The notes under the pieces: model-generated | What the model saw: the letters and a program-made list of their open reading frames with translations, nothing else | What the model was told of the DNA's origin: nothing | The model's database searches: none | Part shown: one piece after another, positions 36,817-44,748 of the stretch | How the letters are laid out: every line of letters starts with the position of its first letter | How positions within the stretch are numbered: the first letter of the stretch is position 1 | Position numbers and translations under genes: made by a program | Assembly (NCBI RefSeq): GCF_014641715.1 | Contig: NZ_BMIG01000005.1 | Location: 212,393 to 276,392, forward strand | From: Polaromonas eurypsychrophila | GTDB taxonomy: Bacteria; Pseudomonadota; Gammaproteobacteria; Burkholderiales; Burkholderiaceae_C | DNA: 64,000 bases | Direction of reading: 5' to 3'

Positions 36817-37563
36817 ATGAGCCCCCACGCTCGCCACTGCGTGAGCTTCGCTGCCCCCCTGGGGGGCTGGCCTTGCTTGGGGCGGCCCGGCGCGGCGGCC
36901 GTTCGTGTGCAACTCGGCCTGTTGCTGTTGGCGCTGGCCTGCTTGCTGCCTGGTCTGGCTTACGCCCAAAGCGTTGCGCTCGCCGGCATCCTGGGCAGCA
37001 AGGCGCTGCTGGTCGTCAATAGCGCGCCGCCCAAGTCGGTGGCGGCCGGCGACACGCACATGAATGTCAAGGTGATTTCCGCCTCTGGCGACCAGGCGGT
37101 GCTGGAACTCAATGGCAAGCGCCTCACGCTGCGGGTCGGTGATGCGCCGGTCAGCGTGGGTGCGGGTGGGGGGACCGGCGGCGGAGCGGGCAAGGGCAAC
37201 CGCATCGTACTGAACGCGGGCAGCGGCGGGCATTTCATGACGGCCGGCCAGATCAACGGCCGCGCGGTGCAGTTCATGGTGGACACCGGCGCCACCAGCA
37301 TCGCCATGAGCGCGGCGGACGCTGAACGCACCGGCATCCAGTACAAAGACGGGGACCCCGTACGCATGACCACTGCCAACGGCATCACCCAGGGTTACCG
37401 CGTGAAACTCAACTCGGTACGGATCGGTGATGTCGAGGTCTTTGACGTTGATGCCGTGGTGTCACCCCAACCCATGCCGTTCATGCTGCTGGGCAACAGC
37501 TTTCTGACACGCTTTCAGATGCTGCGCGAGAACGAGCAGATGATTCTGGTCAGGCGTTATTAG
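36817..37563 (+). CDS. Retropepsin-like aspartic protease with repeat-derived N-terminus
   Basis: Up to 248 residues. The C-terminal half is a retropepsin-like domain of the TIGR02281 type, with VDTGATSIAMS (catalytic Asp156) and a closing LLGNSFLTRFQM. Residues about 31-51 are a signal peptide (VQLGLLLLALACLLPGLAYA). The first 30 codons are a dispersed type 2 repeat lying between the ATG and the signal peptide, so the leader may be an insertion. GTG 36907 would give a 218-residue form starting at the signal peptide. It probably acts in the periplasm on unknown substrates. Confidence 0.85.
   Translation: MSPHARHCVSFAAPLGGWPCLGRPGAAAVRVQLGLLLLALACLLPGLAYAQSVALAGILGSKALLVVNSAPPKSVAAGDTHMNVKVISASGDQAVLELNGKRLTLRVGDAPVSVGAGGGTGGGAGKGNRIVLNAGSGGHFMTAGQINGRAVQFMVDTGATSIAMSAADAERTGIQYKDGDPVRMTTANGITQGYRVKLNSVRIGDVEVFDVDAVVSPQPMPFMLLGNSFLTRFQMLRENEQMILVRRY
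36820..36900 (-). repeat. GC-rich dispersed repeat, type 2, copy b
   Basis: Minus-strand copy of the repeat containing GGGCCGCCCCAAGCAAGGC and the CCCCCCAGGGGGG hairpin. It forms the first codons of the aspartic protease reading frame. Confidence 0.8.
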
Positions 37564-37639
37564 GGAAGCGCTGCACAAGCCCCCTGCGGCACGCGCTCAT
37601 CCGGACACGGGCAGTTCTTGAGCTTGACCTGGCCCAAAC

Positions 37640-38272
37640 TCAGCGTTTGGCCTTGCTGCCCAGCTTCGATTCCTCGCCTCTGAGCAGCTTGTTGATGTTT
37701 TCCTTGTGCCGGTAAGCAAGACAGGCACTCATCACAAATATTGCCAGCGCCATGGTTTTGTCCATGTACCAGAAGCTGCGGTCACCGATCATGTAATACC
37801 AGGGCGCAAACAGCGCGCAGGCCAGCGAGGCCAGCGACGAGTAGCGCGAAAAGAAAGCGACGATGACCCAGGTCGCCAGCGTGGCCAGCCCGAGCACCCA
37901 GTGCACACCAAACAACACGCCCGCTGCGGTGGCCACCCCCTTGCCGCCCTCGAATTTGAAAAACACCGGGTACAGGTGACCGAGGAAAGCGGCCAGCCCA
38001 ACGGCCGCCAAAGTGCCCTCCCGCAAGCCGTAATCCCGGCCGAACCAGGTCACCAGCGCCATCGGCAGCCAGCCCTTGAGGCCGTCCAGCAGCAAGGTGG
38101 CAACGGCCGCTGCTTTGTTGCCGGAACGCAGCACATTGGTCGCACCCGGATTCTTGCTGCCGTAGCTGCGCGGATCGTTCAGGCCCATCAACTTGCTGAC
38201 GATCACCGCGAATGACAGCGAACCCATCAGGTAGGCCGCCACGACGGCGAGGGCGGAAGGAAGGTAGTCCAT
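37640..38272 (-). CDS. plsY: Glycerol-3-phosphate acyltransferase
   Basis: A 210-residue inner-membrane enzyme that moves the acyl group of acyl-phosphate to glycerol 3-phosphate, the first step of phospholipid synthesis. Family motifs: AYLMGSLSFAVIVSKL, DPRSYGSKNPGATNVLRSG and KFEGGKGVATAAGV. Five hydrophobic segments. The C-terminus is a lysine/arginine-rich tail. No anomalies. Confidence 0.95.
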   Translation of the reverse strand: MDYLPSALAVVAAYLMGSLSFAVIVSKLMGLNDPRSYGSKNPGATNVLRSGNKAAAVATLLLDGLKGWLPMALVTWFGRDYGLREGTLAAVGLAAFLGHLYPVFFKFEGGKGVATAAGVLFGVHWVLGLATLATWVIVAFFSRYSSLASLACALFAPWYYMIGDRSFWYMDKTMALAIFVMSACLAYRHKENINKLLRGEESKLGSKAKR

Positions 38273-38298
38273 GGGGTTCTCCGGATATTGTTATGACG

Positions 38299-38808
38299 TC
38301 AGTCTTCGAGCGCGCAGTTGACGGATTTTGCACCCAGCAGCGCGACACACACCTCCGGGTCCAGTCCCACAAGGTAGCCGCGCCGGCCGCCGTTGATGGC
38401 GATTTCAGGCAAAGCCAAAATGCTTTCCTCGATATACACCGGCATGACTTTGCGCGTGCCGAAGGGTGAGGTCCCGCCGACCAGGTAACCGCTGTGCCGA
38501 TTCGCCACCTCGGGCTTGCAAGGCTCCACCGACTTGGCGCCAATCTGGCGCGCCAGGTTTTTCGTCGACACCTTGCGGTTGCCGTGCATCAGCACCAGCA
38601 GCGGTTTGGCATCCTGGTCCTGCATCACCAGGGTCTTGACGACGGTGAAGGGATCAAACCCCAGCACCTCGGCACTGTGCTGCGCGCCGCCGTGCTCCAA
38701 ATACTCATAAGGGTGCTCGGTGAAAGCCACCTTGTTGGCCTTGAGCAACTGCGTGGCTGGTGTCTCCGACACGTGATCTTTTTTGCTCACTGCGGTACTT
38801 CCGTTCAA
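38299..38808 (-). CDS. ybaK: YbaK-type aminoacyl-tRNA deacylase
   Basis: A 169-residue protein of the YbaK/ProX editing family, which removes cysteine wrongly attached to tRNA-Pro. It shows TPATQLLKANKVAFTEHPYEY near the N-terminus (core AFTEHPYEY), VVKTLVMQD, the conserved GNRKVSTKNLARQIGAK and GYLVGGTSPFGTRK. It lies 26 bases before plsY in the same direction, so the two may form a unit. The start could be a few codons further in. Confidence 0.92.
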   Translation of the reverse strand: MNGSTAVSKKDHVSETPATQLLKANKVAFTEHPYEYLEHGGAQHSAEVLGFDPFTVVKTLVMQDQDAKPLLVLMHGNRKVSTKNLARQIGAKSVEPCKPEVANRHSGYLVGGTSPFGTRKVMPVYIEESILALPEIAINGGRRGYLVGLDPEVCVALLGAKSVNCALED

Positions 38809-38814
38809 ATGCCA

Positions 38815-38890
38815 GCGCGGAGACGGCTTCGCCGGGCCGCAGATGGCGTCCCCCTTTGGGGGGAGGCGCCAAAGGCGCTTCGGGGGGAAA
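38815..38890. repeat. GC-rich intergenic repeat-like segment
   Basis: The stretch between ybaK and the aldo/keto reductase contains CCCCTTTGGGGGG and GGCGCCAAAGGCGC in tandem, giving two hairpins. It resembles the other GC-rich repeats of the window in style but not clearly in sequence. Confidence 0.4.
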
Positions 38891-38896
38891 CCATAT

Positions 38897-39961
38897 TCAG
38901 AGCGCGGGGTCCCGCGCGTCCCAGCGGATCGCGTCGATGGAGGTCAGCAGTTCGGGCGACAGCTTGGTGCCCCAGGCATCGAGGTTGTCGTCGAGCTGCG
39001 CGACCGAGGTCACACCGATGATGGTGCTGGCGACCTGCCATTTGCCGTAACAGAAGGCCAGCGCCAGTTGTACCGGCGACAAACCATGCTCGCGTGCCAG
39101 CGCGTTGTAGCGGCGCGCGGCGGCGAGGGCCTCGGGTCGGCCCCAGCGCTGCTTGCGTACCGATTCGTATCTGGCGATGCGCCCGTTCGCCGGTGCATCC
39201 GGACCGCTGGTCCCGCTGTTGTCGTATTTACCGGTCAGCAGCCCAAAGCCCAGCGGCGAGTAAGCCAGCAGCGACACGCCAAGCCGGTGCATGCTTTCAT
39301 CCAGCCCGTTTTCCACCGTGCGGTTGATCAGGCAGAACGGGTTTTGCACCGTCGCGATTTTCGCCAGCCCATGCTGGTCGGCCAGCCGCACAAACTCGTG
39401 CACGCCGTAAGGCGTTTCATTGGACAGGCCGATGGCGCGCACCTTGCCGGCCTTGACCAGACCACTCAAGGCTTCAAGCTGGTGGTGAATGCTGGTGACC
39501 GGTTTGTCTTTGGCCGGGTCGAAATAAACAAGACCGAAAGCCGGGACGTTGCGCGCCGGCCAGTGGATCTGGTACAGGTCAATCACATCGGTCTGCAGGC
39601 GCTTGAGGCTGTCCTCACAGGCCTGCACGATGTCTTTGGCCGTCAGGTCCGGATTGCCCTTGCGTACCCAGTCCATGCCGCGTGCCGGGCCGGCGACCTT
39701 GGTCGCCACTACCATCTTGCTGCGCGCACCGGGCCGGCTGGACAACCAGTTGCCAATGATCGTTTCAGTCGCGCCAAAGGTTTCAGCGCGGGCCGGTACC
39801 GAGTACATTTCCGCCGTGTCAAGAAAGTTGACACCGCGCTCCAGCGAGCGGTCAAGAATGGCGTGTGCGGTGGCTTCATTGACCTGCTCGCCAAAGGTCA
39901 TGGTGCCCAGACAAATAGAGGTGACCTGCAGGTCGCTGCTGCCAAGTTGGACTTTGTTCAT
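38897..39961 (-). CDS. Aldo/keto reductase (Tas-like)
   Basis: A 354-residue NADPH-dependent oxidoreductase of the AKR family. It has the start LGSSDLQVTSICLGTMTFGE, catalytic DTAEMYSVPARAET (Asp and Tyr), VVATKVAG with the lysine, IDLYQIHWPARNVP with the histidine, and IGLSNETPYGV. The length and the VPA insertion after the tyrosine match the Tas branch. ATG 39961 fits the family; an upstream start would add 41 unrelated residues. The physiological substrate is unknown. Confidence 0.9.
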   Translation of the reverse strand: MNKVQLGSSDLQVTSICLGTMTFGEQVNEATAHAILDRSLERGVNFLDTAEMYSVPARAETFGATETIIGNWLSSRPGARSKMVVATKVAGPARGMDWVRKGNPDLTAKDIVQACEDSLKRLQTDVIDLYQIHWPARNVPAFGLVYFDPAKDKPVTSIHHQLEALSGLVKAGKVRAIGLSNETPYGVHEFVRLADQHGLAKIATVQNPFCLINRTVENGLDESMHRLGVSLLAYSPLGFGLLTGKYDNSGTSGPDAPANGRIARYESVRKQRWGRPEALAAARRYNALAREHGLSPVQLALAFCYGKWQVASTIIGVTSVAQLDDNLDAWGTKLSPELLTSIDAIRWDARDPAL

Positions 39962-40153
39962 GGGTTCACTTAAAGACAGGTTGAAGAAAAAGCGCAGGGC
40001 GCACCGGCATAAGTTTAAAGCCTGGCCGGACACGCGGTTGGCGCTCAGCTTGTCGGGCATTTTACTTACAAATACAGATGACAATTCGCACTAACATCGG
40101 ATTACCAAGCCGTGGTTCGCGTGCTTGCACAAAAACTTCCCAGGAGAAATTAC

Positions 40154-40813
40154 ATGAAACTCGCCCTCACCTCACTGACTTGCGCTGCCCTCTTTTTGAG
40201 CGGTTGCGCCAACATGAACGAAACCCAGCAAGGCACAGCCAAGGGCGCCGGCATCGGTGCCGTCGCAGGCGCAGTCCTCGGCGCGGCAACCGGCGGCTCC
40301 AAAGGTGCAGCCACTGGCGCAGTGCTTGGCGGCGCTGTGGGCGCGGGTGGGGGTTATCTGTGGTCGCAGCGCATGCAGCAACAAAAAGCTGCCATGGAAC
40401 AAGCCACGGTCGGTACCGGCGTGGCCGTGACCCAGACCTCCGACAACCGCCTTAAGCTGGACATTCCTTCGGACATCTCGTTTGCGACCGGCCGCTCTGA
40501 GATCAACTCCAGTTTCGCGCCCATCTTGAACCAGTTCGCGGGCAGCCTGAACCAGAACCCGGTGACCACCGTAACCATCATCGGTCACACGGACAACACT
40601 GGCAGTGATGCCATCAATAACCCGCTGTCCATGGATCGTGCCAACAGCACCCGTAACTATCTGGTATCGCGCGGCGTCGCCGCCAACCGCATCGGCACTG
40701 ATGGCGCCGGCTCACGCCAGCCTCTGGCCGACAACAACACCGCTCAGGGTCGCGACAAAAATCGCCGCGTGGAAATTTATGTGGCTGAGCCGGTTCAGGC
40801 TGCGGCCCGCTGA
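40154..40813 (+). CDS. OmpA-family lipoprotein with glycine zipper
   Basis: A 219-residue outer-membrane lipoprotein. The lipobox is LFLSGC with Cys18. A glycine-zipper region lies at about 28-70 (GAGIGAVAGAVLGAATGG, GAVLGGAVGAGGGY). The C-terminal OmpA domain (about 100-210) has TVTIIGHTDNTGSD and SMDRANSTRNYLVSRGV, which bind peptidoglycan. It resembles YiaD. ATG 40154 follows an AGGAG-type site (CCAGGAGAA) and is preferred over 40112. A terminator follows about 108 bases later. Confidence 0.92.
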   Translation: MKLALTSLTCAALFLSGCANMNETQQGTAKGAGIGAVAGAVLGAATGGSKGAATGAVLGGAVGAGGGYLWSQRMQQQKAAMEQATVGTGVAVTQTSDNRLKLDIPSDISFATGRSEINSSFAPILNQFAGSLNQNPVTTVTIIGHTDNTGSDAINNPLSMDRANSTRNYLVSRGVAANRIGTDGAGSRQPLADNNTAQGRDKNRRVEIYVAEPVQAAAR

Positions 40814-40920
40814 TCGAACACTCGCGTCCAGACACCCCCGCTGCAAACCGGCGCCAACAACGATTGGCGTCGCACTGGGCGACGTGATCGCCGACTCGAC
40901 GTCCCGGGGACACTGACGAC

Positions 40921-40949
40921 AAACCCTCCGGGCAACCGGGGGGTTTTTT
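40921..40949 (+). terminator. Rho-independent terminator after the OmpA lipoprotein
   Basis: An 11-base-pair stem (AAACCCTCCGG with CCGGGGGGTTT, loop GCAA, one wobble pair) is followed by a T run. Confidence 0.88.
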
Positions 40950-40957
40950 AGCTTTTT

Positions 40958-40985
40958 GTTTCTGGTTTCTGGTTTCTGGTTTCTG
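40958..40985 (+). repeat. Four tandem GTTTCTG units
   Basis: Four exact 7-base copies in a row, just after the terminator and about 55 bases before the kinase start codon. A run of ten C bases follows at 40997-41006. Confidence 0.9.
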
Positions 40986-41037
40986 CCGGTCAGGCGCCCC
41001 CCCCCCATGCCGGGACGTTCTTCAACAAAGGTTCACC

Positions 41038-42192
41038 ATGCGACTTTCAACCCACCTGCGTATCAACGCGCAGGAAATTCTTGCAGCCTGGGACGCCTTT
41101 GCCGCCACCCTGGTGCAGGATGGCGGCATGCTGGACCATGCCACTTTGCGGGATCATGCCGGTGAAATCCTCGCGGCGATTGCCGACGAGCTCGACCGCC
41201 CACCGGCCGGGGCAAATGCAGACACCCCCAAACCCGCAAACGAAAGTGCCCCGGAAGACCTGGAGGCGGCCGCCGGCACCCATGCCGACACCCGCATGGT
41301 CTCGGGGTTCGCTATCGACGCCATGATCACTGAATATCGGGCATTCCGCACCAGTGTGGTCCGGCTGTGGCTGGCCGCAGGCGGCGGGCGGGACCAGCCG
41401 CGCGACATGGAAGACCTTGTCCGCTTCCATGAAGCCATGGATCAGGCAATCGCCGAATCGGTGGCCCGCTACACCGACCAGACCCGTAAATCCACCGAGC
41501 TGTTCATCGGCATCCTCGGTCACGACATCCGCAACCCGCTAGGCACCATCTCCATGTCGGCGCAGTACCTGGTGCGCTCTGGCAAGCTGGCCGCCAGCGC
41601 GGCGGAAACCATCATCAACAGCGTGGTGCGCATCAACAGCGTGATCGAACATGTGGTGGATTTCACACGCGTGCAGTCAGAGGGCATGATGCCAATCAAG
41701 CCGGTGCCCGGCGACCTGGCCAGCCAGTTTGCCAAGGTGCTGGCAGAGACCCGCGTGCGTTATCCGCGCAGCCTGCTGCGTCTGGAAAGCGCCGGCAACT
41801 TCGAGGGCTTCTGGGACGAGGGCCGTATGGGGCAGCTGCTGTCCAACCTGCTGACCAACGCCCTCACCCATGGTGCGGCCGACGAACCAATAACGGTTCG
41901 CCTGTGGGAAAACTCTGAAGACGTGGCCTTTTCCGTGCACAACCTGGGCACACCGATTCCGCCCCAGGAACAGAAACGGATTTTCATGCCGCTTGTTCGC
42001 GGCCTGGGGCACGGCCAGGGCGAGCGCCGCGAAAGCTCCGGCCTGGGCCTGGGCCTGTTTATCTGTCAGGAGATTGTCCGCGCTCACGGTGGAACCCTGG
42101 ACCTTGCCTCCAGTACGGCTGGCGGCACCAGCTTCACGGTCCGCCTGCCGCGTTCGGCGCCGGCTGTGCCGGCGCCGCGTAATGTGAGTTGA
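41038..42192 (+). CDS. Soluble sensor histidine kinase
   Basis: A 384-residue kinase without membrane segments. The N-terminal 150 residues form a helical sensing region (RsbT co-antagonist-like; RINAQEILAAWDAFAATL, DAMITEYRAFRTSVVRLW). The HisKA box is FIGILGHDIRNPLGTISMS with the phospho-accepting His. The HATPase domain follows with LLSNLLTNALTHG and GLGLGLFICQEIV. The partner regulator is not adjacent; the kinase/CheR/CheB genes further right are candidates. The promoter region contains a 7-base tandem repeat and a C10 tract. A structured repeat element follows the stop. Confidence 0.92.
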   Translation: MRLSTHLRINAQEILAAWDAFAATLVQDGGMLDHATLRDHAGEILAAIADELDRPPAGANADTPKPANESAPEDLEAAAGTHADTRMVSGFAIDAMITEYRAFRTSVVRLWLAAGGGRDQPRDMEDLVRFHEAMDQAIAESVARYTDQTRKSTELFIGILGHDIRNPLGTISMSAQYLVRSGKLAASAAETIINSVVRINSVIEHVVDFTRVQSEGMMPIKPVPGDLASQFAKVLAETRVRYPRSLLRLESAGNFEGFWDEGRMGQLLSNLLTNALTHGAADEPITVRLWENSEDVAFSVHNLGTPIPPQEQKRIFMPLVRGLGHGQGERRESSGLGLGLFICQEIVRAHGGTLDLASSTAGGTSFTVRLPRSAPAVPAPRNVS

Positions 42193-42254
42193 GTACACCC
42201 CTGTGGCTGGTGCTTGCATCACGCTGCGCCTGCGGTCTGCTCGCTGCAGTAGGT

Positions 42255-42660
42255 CTGACTCCCCACTCCCACCCCTAGCCCCTCCCTCGCCCCGCTGAGC
42301 GATGGAGGGGGGCTTCATGTGGCGGCGTGTGCTGCGCTCGCGTGCAAACATGACCGTTCCTTGGGATTCCCGTCCTTGAAGCGCTGCGCGCTTCAAGGAC
42401 TCCGGATTTTGTCCCCGCATTGGTTTATCCCCCACCCGTCTGGCTGGGCCGAGGAGCACAGCCGAAAACGGATCAGGACGAGCGATTGTTTGAGCCGAAG
42501 GCGAGTTCGAGCTCGACCCCGTTTTCGGCGAGCACCGCAGGTTGCCCGCAGCGAAGCGGAGGGACCCGGACCATCGGTCGCCTTCTCTTTGCTTACTTTC
42601 TCTTGGCGACGCAAGAGAAAGTGAGTCGCCCGGCGGGGCGAGACCCGGCCTGCTGGCAGA
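42255..42660. repeat. Structured dispersed element, copy A (about 406 bases)
   Basis: Aligns along its whole length with 52332-52752. It contains a CCCCTCC/GGAGGGG hairpin (near 42280-42310), a perfect 13-base-pair hairpin GTCCTTGAAGCGC/GCGCTTCAAGGAC (42372-42400), a long-range GCCGAAAACGG/CCGTTTTCGGC pairing (42461-42471 with 42519-42529), and a 14-pair hairpin around TTTCTCTTG/CAAGAGAAA (42592-42625). It fills the gap between the convergent ends of the histidine kinase and the acyl-CoA ligase. Short open frames inside are not credible proteins. Confidence 0.9.
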
Positions 42661-42692
42661 CCCCAGCCGACGGAGTCAAGACGGGAAAGGAT

Positions 42693-44741
42693 TCACCCGG
42701 CGCTTGCTTTACGGAAGCGCTCTTCTTCCTGCAGCCTGAGCACGCGCCGCTGCACCTTGCCGGTGGTGGTCATGGGCAAGGAGTCTATGAACTCAATCTC
42801 CTTGGGGTACTCGTAAGGTGCCAGCAATCCCCTCACATGGTTTTGCAGTTGTGCTATCAGTTCTGCATCAAACTGACCCTCAGCCCCTGACTGTCGGACA
42901 CGAGCAGCTATGAAATCAGGAGCAAGCACGACATAGGCCTTGACCAGCGCGCCGCGCTCGCGGTCGGGCTTGGGCACCACGGCCGCATTCGCCACCGCCG
43001 GGTGTTTGACCAGGCAATTTTCGATTTCACCGGGGCCGATGCGATAACCGGCCGCCTTGAACACATCGTCGGCACGCCCCTGGTACCACAGGTAGCCGTC
43101 GGCATCACGCGTGGCGAGGTCGCCGGTGCGGCACCAGTCACCGGTGAACTTGGCCTGCGTGGCCGCGTCTTTATTCCAGTAGCCAAGAAAAAAAATCGGG
43201 TCCGGATCGCCATGGATGTCATAGCGGTTCACCGACACGTCGCCCGGCACGCCGACCGGGCATTCATTCCCGTCTTCGTCAATCACCGCCACGCGGTGGC
43301 CGGGATAGCCCTTGCCCATGCTGCCGGGCCGGGCCGGCCATCCGACAGCCCCCACGCTTTTCACTTCGTTTAAGGCGCTGCCCCCCGAGGGGGCCGTGCC
43401 TTGCTTGGGGCGGCCCTGCGCTGCGGCGCCAGTAGTTGCCTCCGGCGGGGAGCGGTTCATACTGCAATTTCCGACGATGTAATTGATCTCGGTCTGGCCG
43501 AACATCTCGTTGACCACCACCCCCAGTTCGTCCCGGCAGTACCAGAACACCGCGTCGCCGACCGCCTCGCCGGCGCTCATCATGGCCTGCAGTTTGAGCT
43601 TGAAATGCCTTCGCGGCTGCGGGAAGGCCTTCATCATGGCCTTGAGCGCGGTCGGGAATAAAAAGGTGTGCGTCACGCCCTGTGCAGCCATCAGTCCGAA
43701 AGCCAGTTCGGGGCTGAAGCGTCCGTTGAAAGCGACGATAGGACGGCCGAAATACAGCGTGGGCAGCAGGGCGTCCATCAGCCCGCCGGTCCAGGCCCAG
43801 TCTGCGGGTGACCAGAACACTGCCGTGTTCTGGTCACCCTTGCTGGGCTTCGCCCTTTTTGTGTTCGCCCCCTCCCCGGCCCTCCCCCCGCCGGGGGAGG
43901 TAGTCTGGTGGTTCTCGTACGGGTTGAAGCCGAACCAGTTCTGGCTGCAAACAAACCCCGGCAGGTTGCCGACCAGCGCGCGGTGCGCAAGCAGTGCGCC
44001 CTTGGGCGGTCCGGTGGTGCCGCTGGTGTAGATCAATATGGCCGCATCGTCGGCGCGTGTCCTAACCGGTGTGAAGGCGGGCCAGCGCGGTTCCACCGAC
44101 GGGCCGCCCCTAGGTGGAACAGCCCCCTCGGGGGGCAGCGAAGTACGCGAAGCGACAAGCGTGGGGGCCGGTTCCGGGTAATCGAGGTCGCCCTGCCCGC
44201 CGGCTGCGCCGGCAGCCATCACCGCACGCAGGGCCGGGCAGCGGCTGCGCACCGCCTGGATGTTGGCCATAGAACTCTCATCGCAAATAGCCAGCACCGC
44301 GTCGCTGTCCTGCAGCCGGTATTCCAGCGCCTCGGGTCCGAACAGCATGGACAGCGGCATGGCCACGGCGCCCATCTGGAACACCGCCATGTAGGCGACG
44401 GCAGTTTCAAAACGCTGCGGCATCACGATGGCGACCCGGTCGCCGCGTTTCACGCCTGACTGCACCAGCGCATGGCTGAGCGCATCGGCCGCCTGCTGGA
44501 GCTGAAAATATGTATAAAAAGTGGTCTCAGCCCCCGGTTGGTGGACGTGGATAGCTACTCTTTTGATAGCATCTCTGACGCCATCGGCCCGCGCCCAGCG
44601 CCGACAGCAAACCTCGGCAATGTTGAAGTAGGCATCGACCTGCCAGCGGAAAGCGCTGTGCATGGCAGCGTAATGATCGGGGGGCAGCGCGGCTGCGATG
44701 TCCCTGCCTTGACTGTGGGGCGCTGCAAGTCTCTTTATCAT
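42693..44741 (-). CDS. Acyl-CoA synthetase (AMP-forming), with in-frame repeat insertions
   Basis: About 682 residues, longer than the usual 540-570. The adenylation motifs are intact: YTSGTTGPPKGALL, VFWSPADWAWTGGLMD, EMFGQTEINYIVGNC, TGDLATRDADGYLWYQGRADD and the C-terminal lysine in TTTGKVQRR. It would activate a medium-chain or aromatic acid to its CoA thioester. The extra length comes from GC-rich insertions at about 43347-43430, 43850-43912 and 44101-44169 and from a GCTAT-type repeat at 44515-44572. All keep the frame. ATG 44741 is the likely start. The gene is divergent from the hydrolase at 44749. Confidence 0.87.
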   Translation of the reverse strand: MIKRLAAPHSQGRDIAAALPPDHYAAMHSAFRWQVDAYFNIAEVCCRRWARADGVRDAIKRVAIHVHQPGAETTFYTYFQLQQAADALSHALVQSGVKRGDRVAIVMPQRFETAVAYMAVFQMGAVAMPLSMLFGPEALEYRLQDSDAVLAICDESSMANIQAVRSRCPALRAVMAAGAAGGQGDLDYPEPAPTLVASRTSLPPEGAVPPRGGPSVEPRWPAFTPVRTRADDAAILIYTSGTTGPPKGALLAHRALVGNLPGFVCSQNWFGFNPYENHQTTSPGGGRAGEGANTKRAKPSKGDQNTAVFWSPADWAWTGGLMDALLPTLYFGRPIVAFNGRFSPELAFGLMAAQGVTHTFLFPTALKAMMKAFPQPRRHFKLKLQAMMSAGEAVGDAVFWYCRDELGVVVNEMFGQTEINYIVGNCSMNRSPPEATTGAAAQGRPKQGTAPSGGSALNEVKSVGAVGWPARPGSMGKGYPGHRVAVIDEDGNECPVGVPGDVSVNRYDIHGDPDPIFFLGYWNKDAATQAKFTGDWCRTGDLATRDADGYLWYQGRADDVFKAAGYRIGPGEIENCLVKHPAVANAAVVPKPDRERGALVKAYVVLAPDFIAARVRQSGAEGQFDAELIAQLQNHVRGLLAPYEYPKEIEFIDSLPMTTTGKVQRRVLRLQEEERFRKASAG
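43347..43430 (-). repeat. GC-rich dispersed repeat, type 2, copy c (inside the ligase gene)
   Basis: Sense-oriented copy in the acyl-CoA ligase, encoding a low-complexity insert around TGAAAQGRPKQGTAPSGGSA between the conserved NYIVGNC and GSMGKGYPGH segments. Shares GGGCCGCCCCAAGCAAGGC with copies b and e. Confidence 0.85.
44101..44169 (+). repeat. GC-rich dispersed repeat, type 2, copy d (inside the ligase gene)
   Basis: An antisense-oriented, partly degraded copy in the acyl-CoA ligase. It has GGGCCGCCCC, then AGCCCCCTCGGGGGGCAGCG and CAAGCGTGGGGGCC. It encodes the insert around VASRTSLPPEGAVPPRGGPS just before the ATP-binding motif region. Confidence 0.8.
44515..44572 (-). repeat. GCTAT-type dispersed repeat inside the ligase gene
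   Basis: Minus strand GCTATCAAAAGAGTAGCTAT followed by a GGGGGCTGAGACCAC segment. It contributes an insert around RDAIKRVAIHVHQPGAETTF near the N-terminus of the acyl-CoA ligase. Same arrangement as at 24934. Confidence 0.6.
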
Positions 44742-44748
44742 CACCCCA

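Noticed and set aside
42319..42890. Small open frames inside the structured element and past it (and the similar ones at 52485-52766)
   Set aside because: The two copies preserve hairpins rather than codons: paired arms change together and a base pair is lost symmetrically, which shifts any frame. They are not credible proteins.
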